Origin: Pseudomonadota bacterium
GTDB lineage: Bacteria > Pseudomonadota > Alphaproteobacteria > Sphingomonadales > Sphingomonadaceae
Assembly: GCA_029550345.1 (NCBI GenBank)
Contig: JAKPHK010000001.1
Span: 1-64,000 of the forward strand
Reading direction: 5' to 3'
Length of the DNA stretch: 64,000 bases
This document shows, one piece after another, positions 1 to 8,431 of the stretch. The number at the start of each line of letters is the position of its first letter. The first letter of the stretch is position 1. The position numbers and the translations under genes are program-made. The notes beneath the pieces were generated by a model. The model saw only the letters and a program-made list of their open reading frames with translations. It was not told where the DNA came from and did not search any database.

Positions 1-504
1 CTGATCGGCATCTATAACCGGCTGGTCGCATTGCGCCAGAACTGCCGTCAGGGACTGGGGGATATCGACGCCCAGCTGCGCCAGCGGCACGACCTTGTTC
101 CGAACCTGGTCGAGACGGTGAAGGGCTATGCGGCCCATGAGCAGGAAACATTCAGCCAGGTGATCGCCGCGCGCAACAGCGCGGGCGGCACGGCCACGCC
201 GGAGGCGGAAGCCGCGCTGGGCAAGGCCATCGGCAATCTGCTGGCGCTGGGCGAGGCCTATCCGGACCTCAAGGCCAGCGCCAACTTCCAGGCGCTGCAG
301 GGCGAACTGGCCGACATCGAGGACAAGCTGGCCGCCGCGCGCCGTGCGCTCAACGCCGCCACGGCCCGCTACAACGCCGCCCGCGAAAGTTTCCCGGCAG
401 TCCTGTTCGCTGGCGCGCTGGGTTTCCAGCAGGCTGATTTCCACGCCCTGACTGCCGAGGAGCGCCCGGTGATGGGCAGCGCTCCGCAAGTCCGGTTCCA
501 GTAG
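1..504 (+). CDS. lemA: LemA family protein (5' end missing)
   Basis: The reading frame is open from base 1 to a TAG at 502-504, so only the C-terminal 167 codons are present. The visible part begins with a YNRL segment and contains the family signature RHDLVPNLVETVKGY, followed by a coiled-coil-prone helical stretch and ARESFP near the end, the usual LemA arrangement. LemA proteins are membrane-anchored by an N-terminal helix that would lie upstream of the window; their exact role is not established. The serine hydrolase gene starts 12 bases after the stop, so the two may be co-transcribed. Start not visible. Confidence 0.9.
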   Translation: MIGIYNRLVALRQNCRQGLGDIDAQLRQRHDLVPNLVETVKGYAAHEQETFSQVIAARNSAGGTATPEAEAALGKAIGNLLALGEAYPDLKASANFQALQGELADIEDKLAAARRALNAATARYNAARESFPAVLFAGALGFQQADFHALTAEERPVMGSAPQVRFQ

Positions 505-516
505 GGGGAGGGGGGC

Positions 517-1761
517 ATGGCCGGTCCGCTGCTCGACGCGCATGGCTCCGATCCCGCGCTCATGGGCTGGATGGAGGGGCTGCCCCCGCCGCCCGACAAG
601 CGCCTTAGCTGGACGCGGGCGGATCATATGCGGTTCCCCACCCATCGTCATGCCTTCTCGCATATGCGTGAGTTCCTGCCGACCGCGCGGGTTTCGCGGG
701 GGCAGGGGCCAATATGGAATCTTCCCGTGGCGCTGCGGGGCGATCTGGACGCGGTGTGCTTCACCACTCTGGACGATGGCCGCGAGCTTACCTGGGAGCA
801 GGCCCTGGCGGCCAACTTCACCGATGGCGTGATCGTGTTGCATCGCGGCGCGGTGGTCTACGAACGCTACCTCGGCGTAACCCGGCGCGACACGCCGCAC
901 ATCGCCTTTTCCGTGACCAAGAGCTTCGTTGGCACCATCGCAGAAATGCTGGTGGCGGAAAGGCGGCTCGATCCCGCCGCGCCGGTGGCGGAGCTGATCC
1001 CGGAACTCGCCCGCAGCGGCTTCGGCGATGCGACGCTGAGGCAGGTCATGGACATGACCACCGCGCTCGATTTCTCCGAGGAATATACCGATCCCGCCTC
1101 CGGCATTGGCGCGTTCAGCATGGCGCTGGGCCTCACCCCCCGGCCTGCTGGCTATCGCGGGGCGCAGGACGTCTATGAATTCCTGCCCACCATCCGCAAG
1201 AACGGCGAGCATGGGGAGCGCTTCACCTACCGCACCTGCAACACCGAAGTGCTCGGCTGGATCGTCGCCCGGACCGAGGGCGAGCGGCTCGACCGGGTGC
1301 TTGCGCGCCGGATCTGGCAGCCACTGGGGATGGAGCAGGACGCCGATTTCCTGCTCGACGGAACCGGCATGCCGTTTGCGGGCGGCGGGCTCAATCCGGT
1401 GCTGCGCGACATGGCCCGGTTCGGCGAGGCAATGCGCTGCGGCGGGCAGGGCGGCGGCGGGCAGGCCATCGCGTCCGCCGTGGTCGATTCGATCCGCGCC
1501 GGTGGCAGCAAGGCCGCCTTTGCCCCGGCCAATTACACCTACCTGCCCGATTGTTCCTATCGCAGCCAGTGGTGGATGATGCCGGGCAACCACGGCGCAT
1601 TTTCGGCACGCGGAATCCACGGCCAGGCGATCTATGTCGATCCTGCCGCAGAGCTTGTAATTGCACGGTTTGGCTCGCATCCGATTGCCGCCAGCAGCGG
1701 CAACGATCCCACTTCGCTGCCGGCCTATCGCGCGCTTGCGGACCACCTCATGCGGGGGTGA
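517..1761 (+). CDS. Serine hydrolase, beta-lactamase / NylB-like family
   Basis: A 414-residue protein of the class C beta-lactamase superfamily. The catalytic SxxK motif is SVTK (Ser132, Lys135), the second motif is the Tyr of TYRTCN (Tyr238), and a GIHGQ segment near residue 368 replaces the KTG triad, as in 6-aminohexanoate-dimer hydrolase (NylB) relatives. The motifs imply a serine acyl-enzyme amidase or esterase; the substrate cannot be read from sequence and true beta-lactamase activity is unlikely. No clear signal peptide is present. A purine-rich GGGGGAGGGGGG lies just before the ATG, 12 bases after the LemA stop. Confidence 0.85.
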   Translation: MAGPLLDAHGSDPALMGWMEGLPPPPDKRLSWTRADHMRFPTHRHAFSHMREFLPTARVSRGQGPIWNLPVALRGDLDAVCFTTLDDGRELTWEQALAANFTDGVIVLHRGAVVYERYLGVTRRDTPHIAFSVTKSFVGTIAEMLVAERRLDPAAPVAELIPELARSGFGDATLRQVMDMTTALDFSEEYTDPASGIGAFSMALGLTPRPAGYRGAQDVYEFLPTIRKNGEHGERFTYRTCNTEVLGWIVARTEGERLDRVLARRIWQPLGMEQDADFLLDGTGMPFAGGGLNPVLRDMARFGEAMRCGGQGGGGQAIASAVVDSIRAGGSKAAFAPANYTYLPDCSYRSQWWMMPGNHGAFSARGIHGQAIYVDPAAELVIARFGSHPIAASSGNDPTSLPAYRALADHLMRG

Positions 1762-1811
1762 TCCGGCCCCATTTTCACTTGCAGTTAAGCGGCGAATCTC
1801 TATAGCGACCC

Positions 1812-1900
1812 CCCGCTGCCCCATGGGGACTTCCAATAACCGCAAGGCAGCCTCGTCTTCGTGTTACCTGGCCGAAAGGCCTATTGGGGGTCCCTTGAAT
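1812..1900 (+). ncRNA. speF-like structured leader RNA of ornithine decarboxylase
   Basis: The segment before the decarboxylase gene can fold into a closed multibranch structure. Bases 1826-1838 pair with 1882-1894 over 13 positions (two G-U pairs), enclosing a GGCC-GAAA-GGCC tetraloop hairpin at 1870-1881 and an internal CCGCAAGGCAGCC segment. The 3' strand of the long helix contains the GGGGG that would be the Shine-Dalgarno sequence of the TTG start at 1900, so folding should block translation. Position, gene and architecture match the alphaproteobacterial speF RNA motif found before ornithine decarboxylases. Family assignment is from memory of the motif; the helices are seen directly. Confidence 0.7.
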
Positions 1901-3090
1901 TGCACAGCTATCAAGACGCATCGGCAGTAGTTCGCGCCCTCTCGCCCGACGAACCCGTCATCATCAATCGCCCGCACGCCGCCGCGCGCGCTGCCCGCTT
2001 CTTTGCCGAGAAGTTCCCGGGCAAGTCGCTCTATGCGGTAAAGGCCAATCCCTCGCCTGAACTGCTTCAGGTCCTGTGGGCTTCGGGTGTGACTCATTAC
2101 GACGTGGCCTCGATCGCCGAGGTCCGGCTGGTCCGTTCGGTACTGCCCCAGGCGGTGCTGTGCTTCATGCACCCGGTGAAGCCGGCCGGCGCGATTGCCG
2201 AGGCTTACAAGGTCCACGGCGTGCGCGTGTTCAGCCTGGATACCCAGGAAGAGCTCGACAAGATCGTGCGCGCCACCGATGGCGCCACCGACCTGTCGCT
2301 GTGCGTGCGCCTGCGCGTCTCGTCGGACTATTCGGAGCTGAGCCTCGCCGCCAAGTTCGGAATCGACCTGGCCGATGCCGCGCCGCTGCTCCAGGCGACC
2401 CGCCAGGTGGCCGATGCGCTGGGCATCTGCTTCCACGTCGGCAGTCAGGCGATGACGCCCTTCGCCTATGTCCAGGCGCTGGAGCGCGTGCGCGCGGCGA
2501 TCGTCGACGCTTCGGTCACGGTCGACATCATCGATGTCGGCGGGGGCTTCCCGTCGATCTATCCGGGGATGGAACCGCCGCCGCTCGAAGACTACTTCGG
2601 CGCGATCCACCGCGCGGCGGAATCGCTGCCGGTGTCCTATTCGTCCGAACTGTGGTGCGAGCCGGGCCGTGCGCTCTGCGCCGAATACAACTCGCTGGTC
2701 GTGCGGGTGGAAAAGGGCCGGGGCGACGAGCTTTACATCAACGACGGCGCCTATGGCGCGCTCTACGATGCGGCCCACGTCGGCTGGCGCTTCCCGGTCC
2801 GTTGCCTGACCGAGGATCGCAGTGCGGTGCAGACGCCGTTCGCGTTCTACGGCCCGACCTGCGATGACGCGGACTACATGGAAGGCCCCTTCCTGCTGCC
2901 CGCCGACATTCGCGCCGGCGATTACATCGAGATCGGCATGCTGGGCGCCTATGGCGCGGCGATGAAGACCCGATTCAACGGGTTCGGTGAGGGAATGGTG
3001 GTGGAAGCCACCGACGAGCCCATGGCCAGCCAGTACATGGGAAATCGCCGCGATCCGCGCCACAGCGACAACGTGGTCAGCCTGCGCTGA
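1900..3090 (+). CDS. speF: Ornithine decarboxylase, fold-type III PLP enzyme
   Basis: A 396-residue member of the ornithine/diaminopimelate/arginine decarboxylase family, predicted to make putrescine from ornithine in the cytoplasm. The PLP lysine is in YAVKANP (Lys48), the HVGSQ and GGGFP segments contribute the phosphate site, EPGR follows at about residue 255, and GPTCDDADY carries the catalytic cysteine typical of ornithine decarboxylases. TTG at 1900 is chosen because a GGGGG lies 9 bases upstream and the family N-terminus begins close to here; a GTG at 1861 in frame lies inside the leader structure. Regulation is probably by the leader RNA. Lysine/ornithine dual specificity is possible. 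Confidence 0.85.
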   Translation: MHSYQDASAVVRALSPDEPVIINRPHAAARAARFFAEKFPGKSLYAVKANPSPELLQVLWASGVTHYDVASIAEVRLVRSVLPQAVLCFMHPVKPAGAIAEAYKVHGVRVFSLDTQEELDKIVRATDGATDLSLCVRLRVSSDYSELSLAAKFGIDLADAAPLLQATRQVADALGICFHVGSQAMTPFAYVQALERVRAAIVDASVTVDIIDVGGGFPSIYPGMEPPPLEDYFGAIHRAAESLPVSYSSELWCEPGRALCAEYNSLVVRVEKGRGDELYINDGAYGALYDAAHVGWRFPVRCLTEDRSAVQTPFAFYGPTCDDADYMEGPFLLPADIRAGDYIEIGMLGAYGAAMKTRFNGFGEGMVVEATDEPMASQYMGNRRDPRHSDNVVSLR

Positions 3091-3095
3091 ACGGA

Positions 3096-3129
3096 AAATG
3101 CGCGGCGGCGTAGTTGCCGCCGCGCATTT
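3096..3129 (+). terminator. Intrinsic terminator after ornithine decarboxylase
   Basis: A perfect 14-bp inverted repeat (3096-3109 with 3116-3129, loop GTAGTT), GC-rich in the stem and ending in TTT, starts 5 bases after the decarboxylase stop. Confidence 0.85.
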
Positions 3130-3175
3130 AACTGATCCTGTGGTTTATGCCCGGCCGTTCTGCTAACCCTTAGGG

Positions 3176-4592
3176 GTGAGTGGGGGGAAGCTGACATTAT
3201 GGCCGGGGTTTCTGGGCCTGTGGCTCGCGGCATGGATGCCGGGAACCGCGCGAAATCGTGGTATTCGGACTGCGCTTCGACGGGAGCTACGAGGGCGTCT
3301 CGCCTCGCGATGAATTGAACGAGGAGGATATCGCCGCGCACGGAGCGCGCGATGTCGGCGAATTCCTGAATGACCTGACTGCCAACCTCTCGGGCCGGGG
3401 CTCACCCCTGGTCCTCGTCAATGGCGAGCCTGTCAACGGGATCGAGGACATCTCCGCCCTGCCTACCGAGGCGCTGCGCAAGGTCCAGCTGCTGCCGCCG
3501 CGCATCGCCATGCGCTATGGCGGGCGGGCAGGGACGCCCGTGGTCAACGTGGTGGTCAAGCAGAACTTCCGCCAAGCCTCGTTGCTGGGGGAAGGAGCGC
3601 TGGCCACGGCTGGCGGCGGCGAGACGATCGCCGGCGAGGCAACGCTGACCCGCGCCGCCAAGGGGCGACGTCTCAACCTGACGCTGCGCGCACAGCATGC
3701 CGAACAACTGCTTGAACAGGAACGCGGCGTCATTTCGCAGGCAGAGGGCGGCCTGCCGTTCGATCCGGTCGGCAATGTCGTGCCCGGCGGCGGGTCTGCC
3801 GAAATAGACCCGGCGTTGAACGCGCTGGCAGGCCTGCCGGTCGATCTGGCGGCGGTCCCGCCGGGCCTGGCCAATCTTCGGCTGAGTGACTTCCTGCCCG
3901 GAGCGGGGCGCCGCAACGCGAGCTCGATGGGGCAGTTCACCAGCCTGATCCCTTCGGGCGATCGCTTTTCATTCAATGCGACATGGTACGGCAAGCTCTC
4001 CGCGCGCTCCAGCCTGACTGCCTTTGCCCGCGGCAGCCTGGGGCGGTCACTGCTTCGCTGCGCGTCGGGGTGCTGGGCGACTGGTCGCGCAGTGACTGGA
4101 CCGTGGGCAGCGCAGCCCGGACCCGCAGCTTCGGGCGCCAGGAGGCGAACCTGCTTGCTACCATGGAACTGCCTGTCACCAGCGGAGCCTATGGCACTCT
4201 GACGGCAAGCTTTTCCGGACCGCTGCGTGAGGTTTCACGCGCGGGCACTCTGCCTGGATACTCCTACGGGCTGGAATGGGCGCCCGATGACAGCCTGTCG
4301 ATCGAAGGGACGATCGAACACCAGCGCCTTCCAATGTCCCGAAACAGATCAGCTTTGCGTACATCGGTTACGAGCGCACTTGATCGATCGGTGGCTTGAA
4401 CCCGTGGTGATGGAAGGCTTTGCTTGCCCTTGGGGCGCGCTGCCGACCCGCGCACGCCCTGCGTGCAATCCGAAATGCGGGATGCAATGGGATGATGGGT
4501 CTGCCGCCATCGAGCGGCCGCCCCCCGGTCATCTGCTGCGAATCAACTTTCCATTCGGGAGCAGGAGGTCGCTGTTCCGAAATGGCGGGTAA
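3176..4592 (+). pseudogene. Decayed TonB-dependent receptor-like outer membrane protein gene
   Basis: Pieces of one gene lie in several frames. A GTG at 3176 opens a signal-peptide-like segment (WPGFLGLWLAAWMPGTA). A shift near 3250 leads to a plug-domain frame (3258 to about 4030) with REIVVFGL and the plug-like RYGGRAGTPVVNVVVK. A second shift or deletion near 4030-4050 leads to beta-strand-rich sequence (ASLRVGVLGDWSRSDW). A third near 4330 gives PKQISFAYIGYERT and a stop at 4387-4389. A further piece with receptor-tail character may lie at 4500-4590, but this is weak. The intact family is much longer, so most of the barrel is missing. Function is lost; sequencing error cannot explain the missing length. 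Confidence 0.75.
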
Positions 4593-4738
4593 TGATCCCC
4601 GCGATTGTGCCCGCAGAGCAGGGCGCGCCAGGGAATGACGTGTTAGCCGCCTCAGCCGCGGCGCCTGAAGGAGCCGGACTGCGCGGTTAAGGCCGTGTGG
4701 CGCAACTTGAGGGCGGGCCTTGCCTTTGCCGGGGGCGG
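4593..4738. other. Unassigned spacer between pseudogene and hemA
   Basis: No reading frame with coding character, RNA gene or repeat is recognisable here. It probably is further decayed sequence behind the receptor pseudogene. Confidence 0.5.
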
Positions 4739-4763
4739 CGGCAGCTGCCCGTAACAGCTGCCG
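4739..4763 (-). terminator. Hairpin downstream of hemA
   Basis: A perfect 9-bp inverted repeat, CGGCAGCTG at 4739-4747 and CAGCTGCCG at 4755-4763 with a 7-base loop, begins 6 bases after the hemA stop. There is no U tract on the minus strand, so it is a possible rather than classical terminator. Confidence 0.5.
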
Positions 4764-4769
4764 TCCTGT

Positions 4770-5984
4770 TCAGGCGGCGAGGCGCAGGTCCATGCGCTGC
4801 CAGATCTCGACCAGCGCCTTGGTCAGGTCCTGCATCATGGCTTCAGTGTGGGCCGGGCCCGGCGTGAAGCGCAGGCGCTCGGTCCCGCGCGGGACGGTGG
4901 GGAAGTTGATCGGCTGGACGTAGACGCCGTATTCGGCGAGCAGGATGTCGCTGATCTTCTTCGCCTTGACCGGATCGCCGACCATCAGCGGAACGATGTG
5001 GGTGGTGGAATCCATCACCGGCAGGCCCGCATCGCGGAACCGGGCCTTCAGGAAAGCGGCGGCGGCCTGCTGGCCCTCGCGCTCGACCGAGGAACTCTTG
5101 AGATGGCGCACGCTGGCCAGCACGCCCGCGACCAGCACTGGCGAGAGCGAAGTGGTGAAGATGAAGCCCGGCGCGTAGCTGCGGATCACGTCGACGATGC
5201 GGGTATCGGCAGCAATGTAGCCGCCCATCACGCCGAAGGCCTTGCCCAGCGTACCCTCGATGATGTCGATGCGGTGCGCGGCCTCGTCACGATCGGTGAT
5301 GCCGCCGCCGCGCGGGCCGTACATGCCGACCGCGTGGACCTCGTCGATATAGGTCAGGGCATTGTACTTTTCCGCAAGGTCGCAGATCGCGTGGATTGGG
5401 GCGACGTCGCCTTCCATCGAATAGACGGATTCGAACGCGATCAGCTTGGGCAGCGCCGGGTCTTCTGCGGCGAGCAGTTCTTCGAGGTGTTCGACGTCGT
5501 TGTGACGGAACACGCGCTTTTCGGCGCCCGAATTGCGAATGCCGGCGATCATGCTGGCGTGGTTGAGTTCGTCCGAGAAGATCACGCAGCCCGGCAGCAC
5601 CTTGGCCAGCGTGGAAAGCGTCGCGTCGTTCGAGACATAGCCCGAGGTGAACAGCAGCGCCCCGTCCTTGCCGTGAAGGTCGGCCAGTTCAGCTTCGAGA
5701 TCGACGTGGTAATGCGTGTTGCCGCCGATGTTGCGGGTGCCGCCAGAGCCTGCGCCGACATCGTGCAGCGCTTCTTCCATGGCGGCGATCACCTTGGGGT
5801 GCTGGCCCATGGCGAGGTAATCGTTGGAACACCAGACCGTGATGTCCTTCGGGCCGTTGTGGCCGGCGAAGCACCGCGCGTTGGGGTACTGGCCCTTGTT
5901 GCGCAGGATGTCGATGAACACGCGGTAACGGCCTTCGGAGTGAAGCCGTTCGATCGCCTGGTCGAAGATATGGTCGTAGTTCAC
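4770..5984 (-). CDS. hemA: 5-aminolevulinate synthase
   Basis: A 404-residue PLP enzyme that condenses glycine with succinyl-CoA to 5-aminolevulinate, the first step of haem synthesis by the C4 (Shemin) route used by alphaproteobacteria. The N-terminus [15 protein letters not shown], the [15 protein letters not shown] block, [12 protein letters not shown] and the PLP lysine in EGTLGKAFG (Lys248) are all present, and length matches the family. Alpha-oxoamine synthases such as KBL and BioF are close relatives, but the N-terminal pattern and the substrate-site residues are those of ALAS. It stands alone on the minus strand. Confidence 0.97.
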   Translation of the reverse strand: MNYDHIFDQAIERLHSEGRYRVFIDILRNKGQYPNARCFAGHNGPKDITVWCSNDYLAMGQHPKVIAAMEEALHDVGAGSGGTRNIGGNTHYHVDLEAELADLHGKDGALLFTSGYVSNDATLSTLAKVLPGCVIFSDELNHASMIAGIRNSGAEKRVFRHNDVEHLEELLAAEDPALPKLIAFESVYSMEGDVAPIHAICDLAEKYNALTYIDEVHAVGMYGPRGGGITDRDEAAHRIDIIEGTLGKAFGVMGGYIAADTRIVDVIRSYAPGFIFTTSLSPVLVAGVLASVRHLKSSSVEREGQQAAAAFLKARFRDAGLPVMDSTTHIVPLMVGDPVKAKKISDILLAEYGVYVQPINFPTVPRGTERLRFTPGPAHTEAMMQDLTKALVEIWQRMDLRLAA

Positions 5985-6041
5985 TTGGGACTGGCCTCCT
6001 GCGCGCGCATCTAAAGCATCGCATGGCTGAAAACCAGCGGA

Positions 6042-6977
6042 TTATCGTTGCGCTGGATCAACCGGGCCAAGACTGAAACCGCTGCGCACCGGCGCCCGTT
6101 GGTCGGGGCCGGTGACCCATTCGGGATCGTGACCCGGCAGGACCACGAGCCCGGGCGCCTGTCGCTTCAGCGCAGTGATCGTCCGGAGCCACGAAAAGAC
6201 TTCGCGGCGGTCCTCCCTGGCGAGGTGGTCGCCGACCAGGCGCGAGCGGGCGCGCGTTTCCAGCCAGCTTTGCGCAAAGGTCGCGATATCGCCGGCAAAC
6301 AGGAACTCCCGCCCATTGGCCAGACGCACGTAGATCATCTGTGATCCGGGTGTGTGGCTGGGGGCCGGAATAACCACCACGCCGGTTGCGACGGCCTGCG
6401 GACCAGTTCCATCGATCCGCGCCGCCGGGGCGGGGCCGGCTGGCCAGGCCAGCTCTGCGGCCAGCAATGCCGGGGGAACCTGGCCCGCGTTGAGCCGGGC
6501 CGCCTGCAGCAATGGCGGTCCGCCCTGCGCCACAAGTGCGCCCTCATGGTCGGGGTGTTCGTGCGTTACCAGCACCAGGCCGGCCTCGCCCAGCGCCCGA
6601 GCGATCCGGTCCTGGACATGGGGCAGGTAGACCTCCATCTCCATCGCCTTGGCATCGGCGCGGGTCAGGCCGCTGTCGATCACCACCGGCTTGCCGCCCT
6701 CGACCGGGAGGCGCCAGGCCACCACGCCCACCAGCTTGCGCTTGATCCCGCTGCCGGCGACGAACAGGTTGCCGGGCAGCCGTCGCCAGCCGACCAGCTC
6801 CATTTCCACGTCGGAGGGCGCGGTGCCGGGAATGCTGGAGGCAAGCTGGCGGAGCTGGGCGATGCTGACCGGCTTGACCGGCGCATCACCGGGGCGATTG
6901 TCGATCAGAAGCCAGTAGAACGGCAGGCCGACCAGCAGCGCCAGTACCAGCAGGAACCAGTTGAGCCGCCGCGTCAT
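6042..6977 (-). CDS. Membrane-anchored MBL-fold metallo-hydrolase
   Basis: A 311-residue protein with one N-terminal hydrophobic helix (WFLLVLALLVGLPFYWLLI), probably a membrane anchor or uncleaved signal, and a metallo-beta-lactamase fold. The metal-binding motif is THEHPDHEG (HxHxDH) near residue 138, with further ligands at HTPGSQ, FAGD and GHDPEW. The substrate is unknown. Its ATG overlaps the murI stop as ATGA (6974-6977), so it is translated after murI from the same message; no functional link to racemase is established. Confidence 0.85.
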   Translation of the reverse strand: MTRRLNWFLLVLALLVGLPFYWLLIDNRPGDAPVKPVSIAQLRQLASSIPGTAPSDVEMELVGWRRLPGNLFVAGSGIKRKLVGVVAWRLPVEGGKPVVIDSGLTRADAKAMEMEVYLPHVQDRIARALGEAGLVLVTHEHPDHEGALVAQGGPPLLQAARLNAGQVPPALLAAELAWPAGPAPAARIDGTGPQAVATGVVVIPAPSHTPGSQMIYVRLANGREFLFAGDIATFAQSWLETRARSRLVGDHLAREDRREVFSWLRTITALKRQAPGLVVLPGHDPEWVTGPDQRAPVRSGFSLGPVDPAQR

Positions 6978-7768
6978 AGGACCTCTACCCTTTCAAGCCC
7001 ATAGCGCTGCAGGGCCGGGCGGGCGAGGTCAAGCCCCGCGTCGGCACGGGTGAACAGCGCGAGGTCGGGCTGGAGCCGGCGAAACGGCTGGCCGGCGGTC
7101 AGATGGACGATCCGCCGGGCAATTCCCGCCGCGCCGTGGATCAGCGCGACTCCGGGGCCGAAGGCCTGGCCGAGTTCCTCGGCGAGTAGCGGGAAGTGCG
7201 TGCAGGCCAGCACCACCGTGTCGATTTCCGCACCGCGCGGCTGCTCGCGCAGGCCCGCCACCGCGCGCGCGATCACGCGCGCGTCCACCGGCAGGCCGCG
7301 CAATTTGGCCTCTGCCGCGCCGACCAGTTCGCCCGCCCCGTGGCGCAGCAACACCTTGCCCACCGCGAACTCCGCCTCCAGCCGGTCGACATAGGGCTGG
7401 CGGATCGTAGCTGCCGTGCCGAGCAGGCCGATCACGCCGCTGCGGGTCTGCTCGGCCGCTGGCTTGATGGCGGGGACGGTGCCGACCACCGGCACCGCCA
7501 GCACGTCGCGCACCATGCCCAGCGCGATGGTGGAGGCGGTGTTGCAGGCGATGCAGATCAGGCGCGGGCGGAACCGCTCCGACATCCGCCCCAGCAGGCC
7601 GCAGACGCGCGCCGCGACCTCTGCCTCGGTCTTGGTGCCATAGGGCAGGCCGCCGTTGTCCGCCGCGTAGATCACCGGCGCTTGCGGGAGCTGGCGGCGC
7701 ACTTCCTCCAGCACGGTCAGCCCGCCGAGGCCTGAATCGAACAGCAGCAGCGGGGCAGCTTCGTCCAT
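6974..7768 (-). CDS. murI: Glutamate racemase
   Basis: A 264-residue cofactor-independent racemase that supplies D-glutamate for peptidoglycan. The hallmark motifs are in order: LLFDSGLGGL (catalytic-pocket Asp), DNGGLPYG, IACNTAST (first catalytic Cys) and ACTHFPLL (second catalytic Cys). ATG at 7768 is chosen because it gives the standard N-terminus; the open frame continues upstream into the divergent plsY promoter without family similarity. The stop overlaps the start of the metallo-hydrolase gene. Confidence 0.95.
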   Translation of the reverse strand: MDEAAPLLLFDSGLGGLTVLEEVRRQLPQAPVIYAADNGGLPYGTKTEAEVAARVCGLLGRMSERFRPRLICIACNTASTIALGMVRDVLAVPVVGTVPAIKPAAEQTRSGVIGLLGTAATIRQPYVDRLEAEFAVGKVLLRHGAGELVGAAEAKLRGLPVDARVIARAVAGLREQPRGAEIDTVVLACTHFPLLAEELGQAFGPGVALIHGAAGIARRIVHLTAGQPFRRLQPDLALFTRADAGLDLARPALQRYGLERVEVL

Positions 7769-7849
7769 TTTCGTTCCAAACCTCCCGCTCGCACTTGCCG
7801 CCGCCAGTGAGTGGCCGCTAGTCTGCACCCGTAACGGGGAGGGACCGGA

Positions 7850-8431
7850 ATGGATAGTTTCTATGCGCTGGGGCTTGGCTACCTGCTGGGCAGCGTGCCG
7901 TTCGGGCTGATCCTGACGCGCCTGTCGGGTGCGGGCGACCTGCGCGAGATCGGATCTGGCAATATCGGCGCGACCAACGTGCTGCGCACCGGGCGCAAGG
8001 GGATTGCGGCATCCACCCTGCTGCTCGATCTGGGCAAGGGGCTGCTCGCGGTCTGGCTGGCCTGGCAATGGTTTCCGGACTTTCCGGGCATGGCGGCGCT
8101 GGGCGCGGTGGTGGGGCATTGCTTCCCGGTCTGGCTGAAGTTCAAGGGCGGCAAGGGCGTGGCGACCACCATGGGGGTCACCCTGGGCCTCGCCTGGCCG
8201 ATCGGCGCGGTCTATGCCGGAGTCTGGCTGGGGATGCTGGCGATCACGCGGATTTCCTCGCTATCGGGCATGACGGCAGCCGTGGCCGCACCGGTTGCGG
8301 CACTGGTGCTTGGCAAGCCGGAACTGGCCCCGGTGCTGGCCGCCATCGCCGTGATCGTGCTGGTCCTGCACCGCGCCAATATCCAGCGACTGCTGACGGG
8401 AACCGAGCCCAGGGTCGGATCGAAGGACTGA
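7850..8431 (+). CDS. plsY: Acyl-phosphate:glycerol-3-phosphate acyltransferase
   Basis: A 193-residue polytopic membrane enzyme that makes lysophosphatidic acid from acyl phosphate and glycerol 3-phosphate. The three conserved loops are visible: GSVPFGLIL, GSGNIGATNVLRTGRK, and KFKGGKGVATTMGV, then HRANIQRLLTGTE at the C-terminus. About five transmembrane segments are predicted. Its TGA shares a base with the dprA ATG, so translation of the two is coupled. It is divergent from murI with an 81-base gap holding both promoters. Confidence 0.96.
   Translation: MDSFYALGLGYLLGSVPFGLILTRLSGAGDLREIGSGNIGATNVLRTGRKGIAASTLLLDLGKGLLAVWLAWQWFPDFPGMAALGAVVGHCFPVWLKFKGGKGVATTMGVTLGLAWPIGAVYAGVWLGMLAITRISSLSGMTAAVAAPVAALVLGKPELAPVLAAIAVIVLVLHRANIQRLLTGTEPRVGSKD

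Noticed and set aside
1861..1899. Earlier GTG start for ornithine decarboxylase
   Set aside because: It lies inside the folded leader, has no ribosome site, and adds residues unlike the family N-terminus.
4593..4769. Cobalamin riboswitch or other RNA near hemA
   Set aside because: No B12-box-like sequence or conserved pairing; the stretch lies downstream of hemA, not before it.
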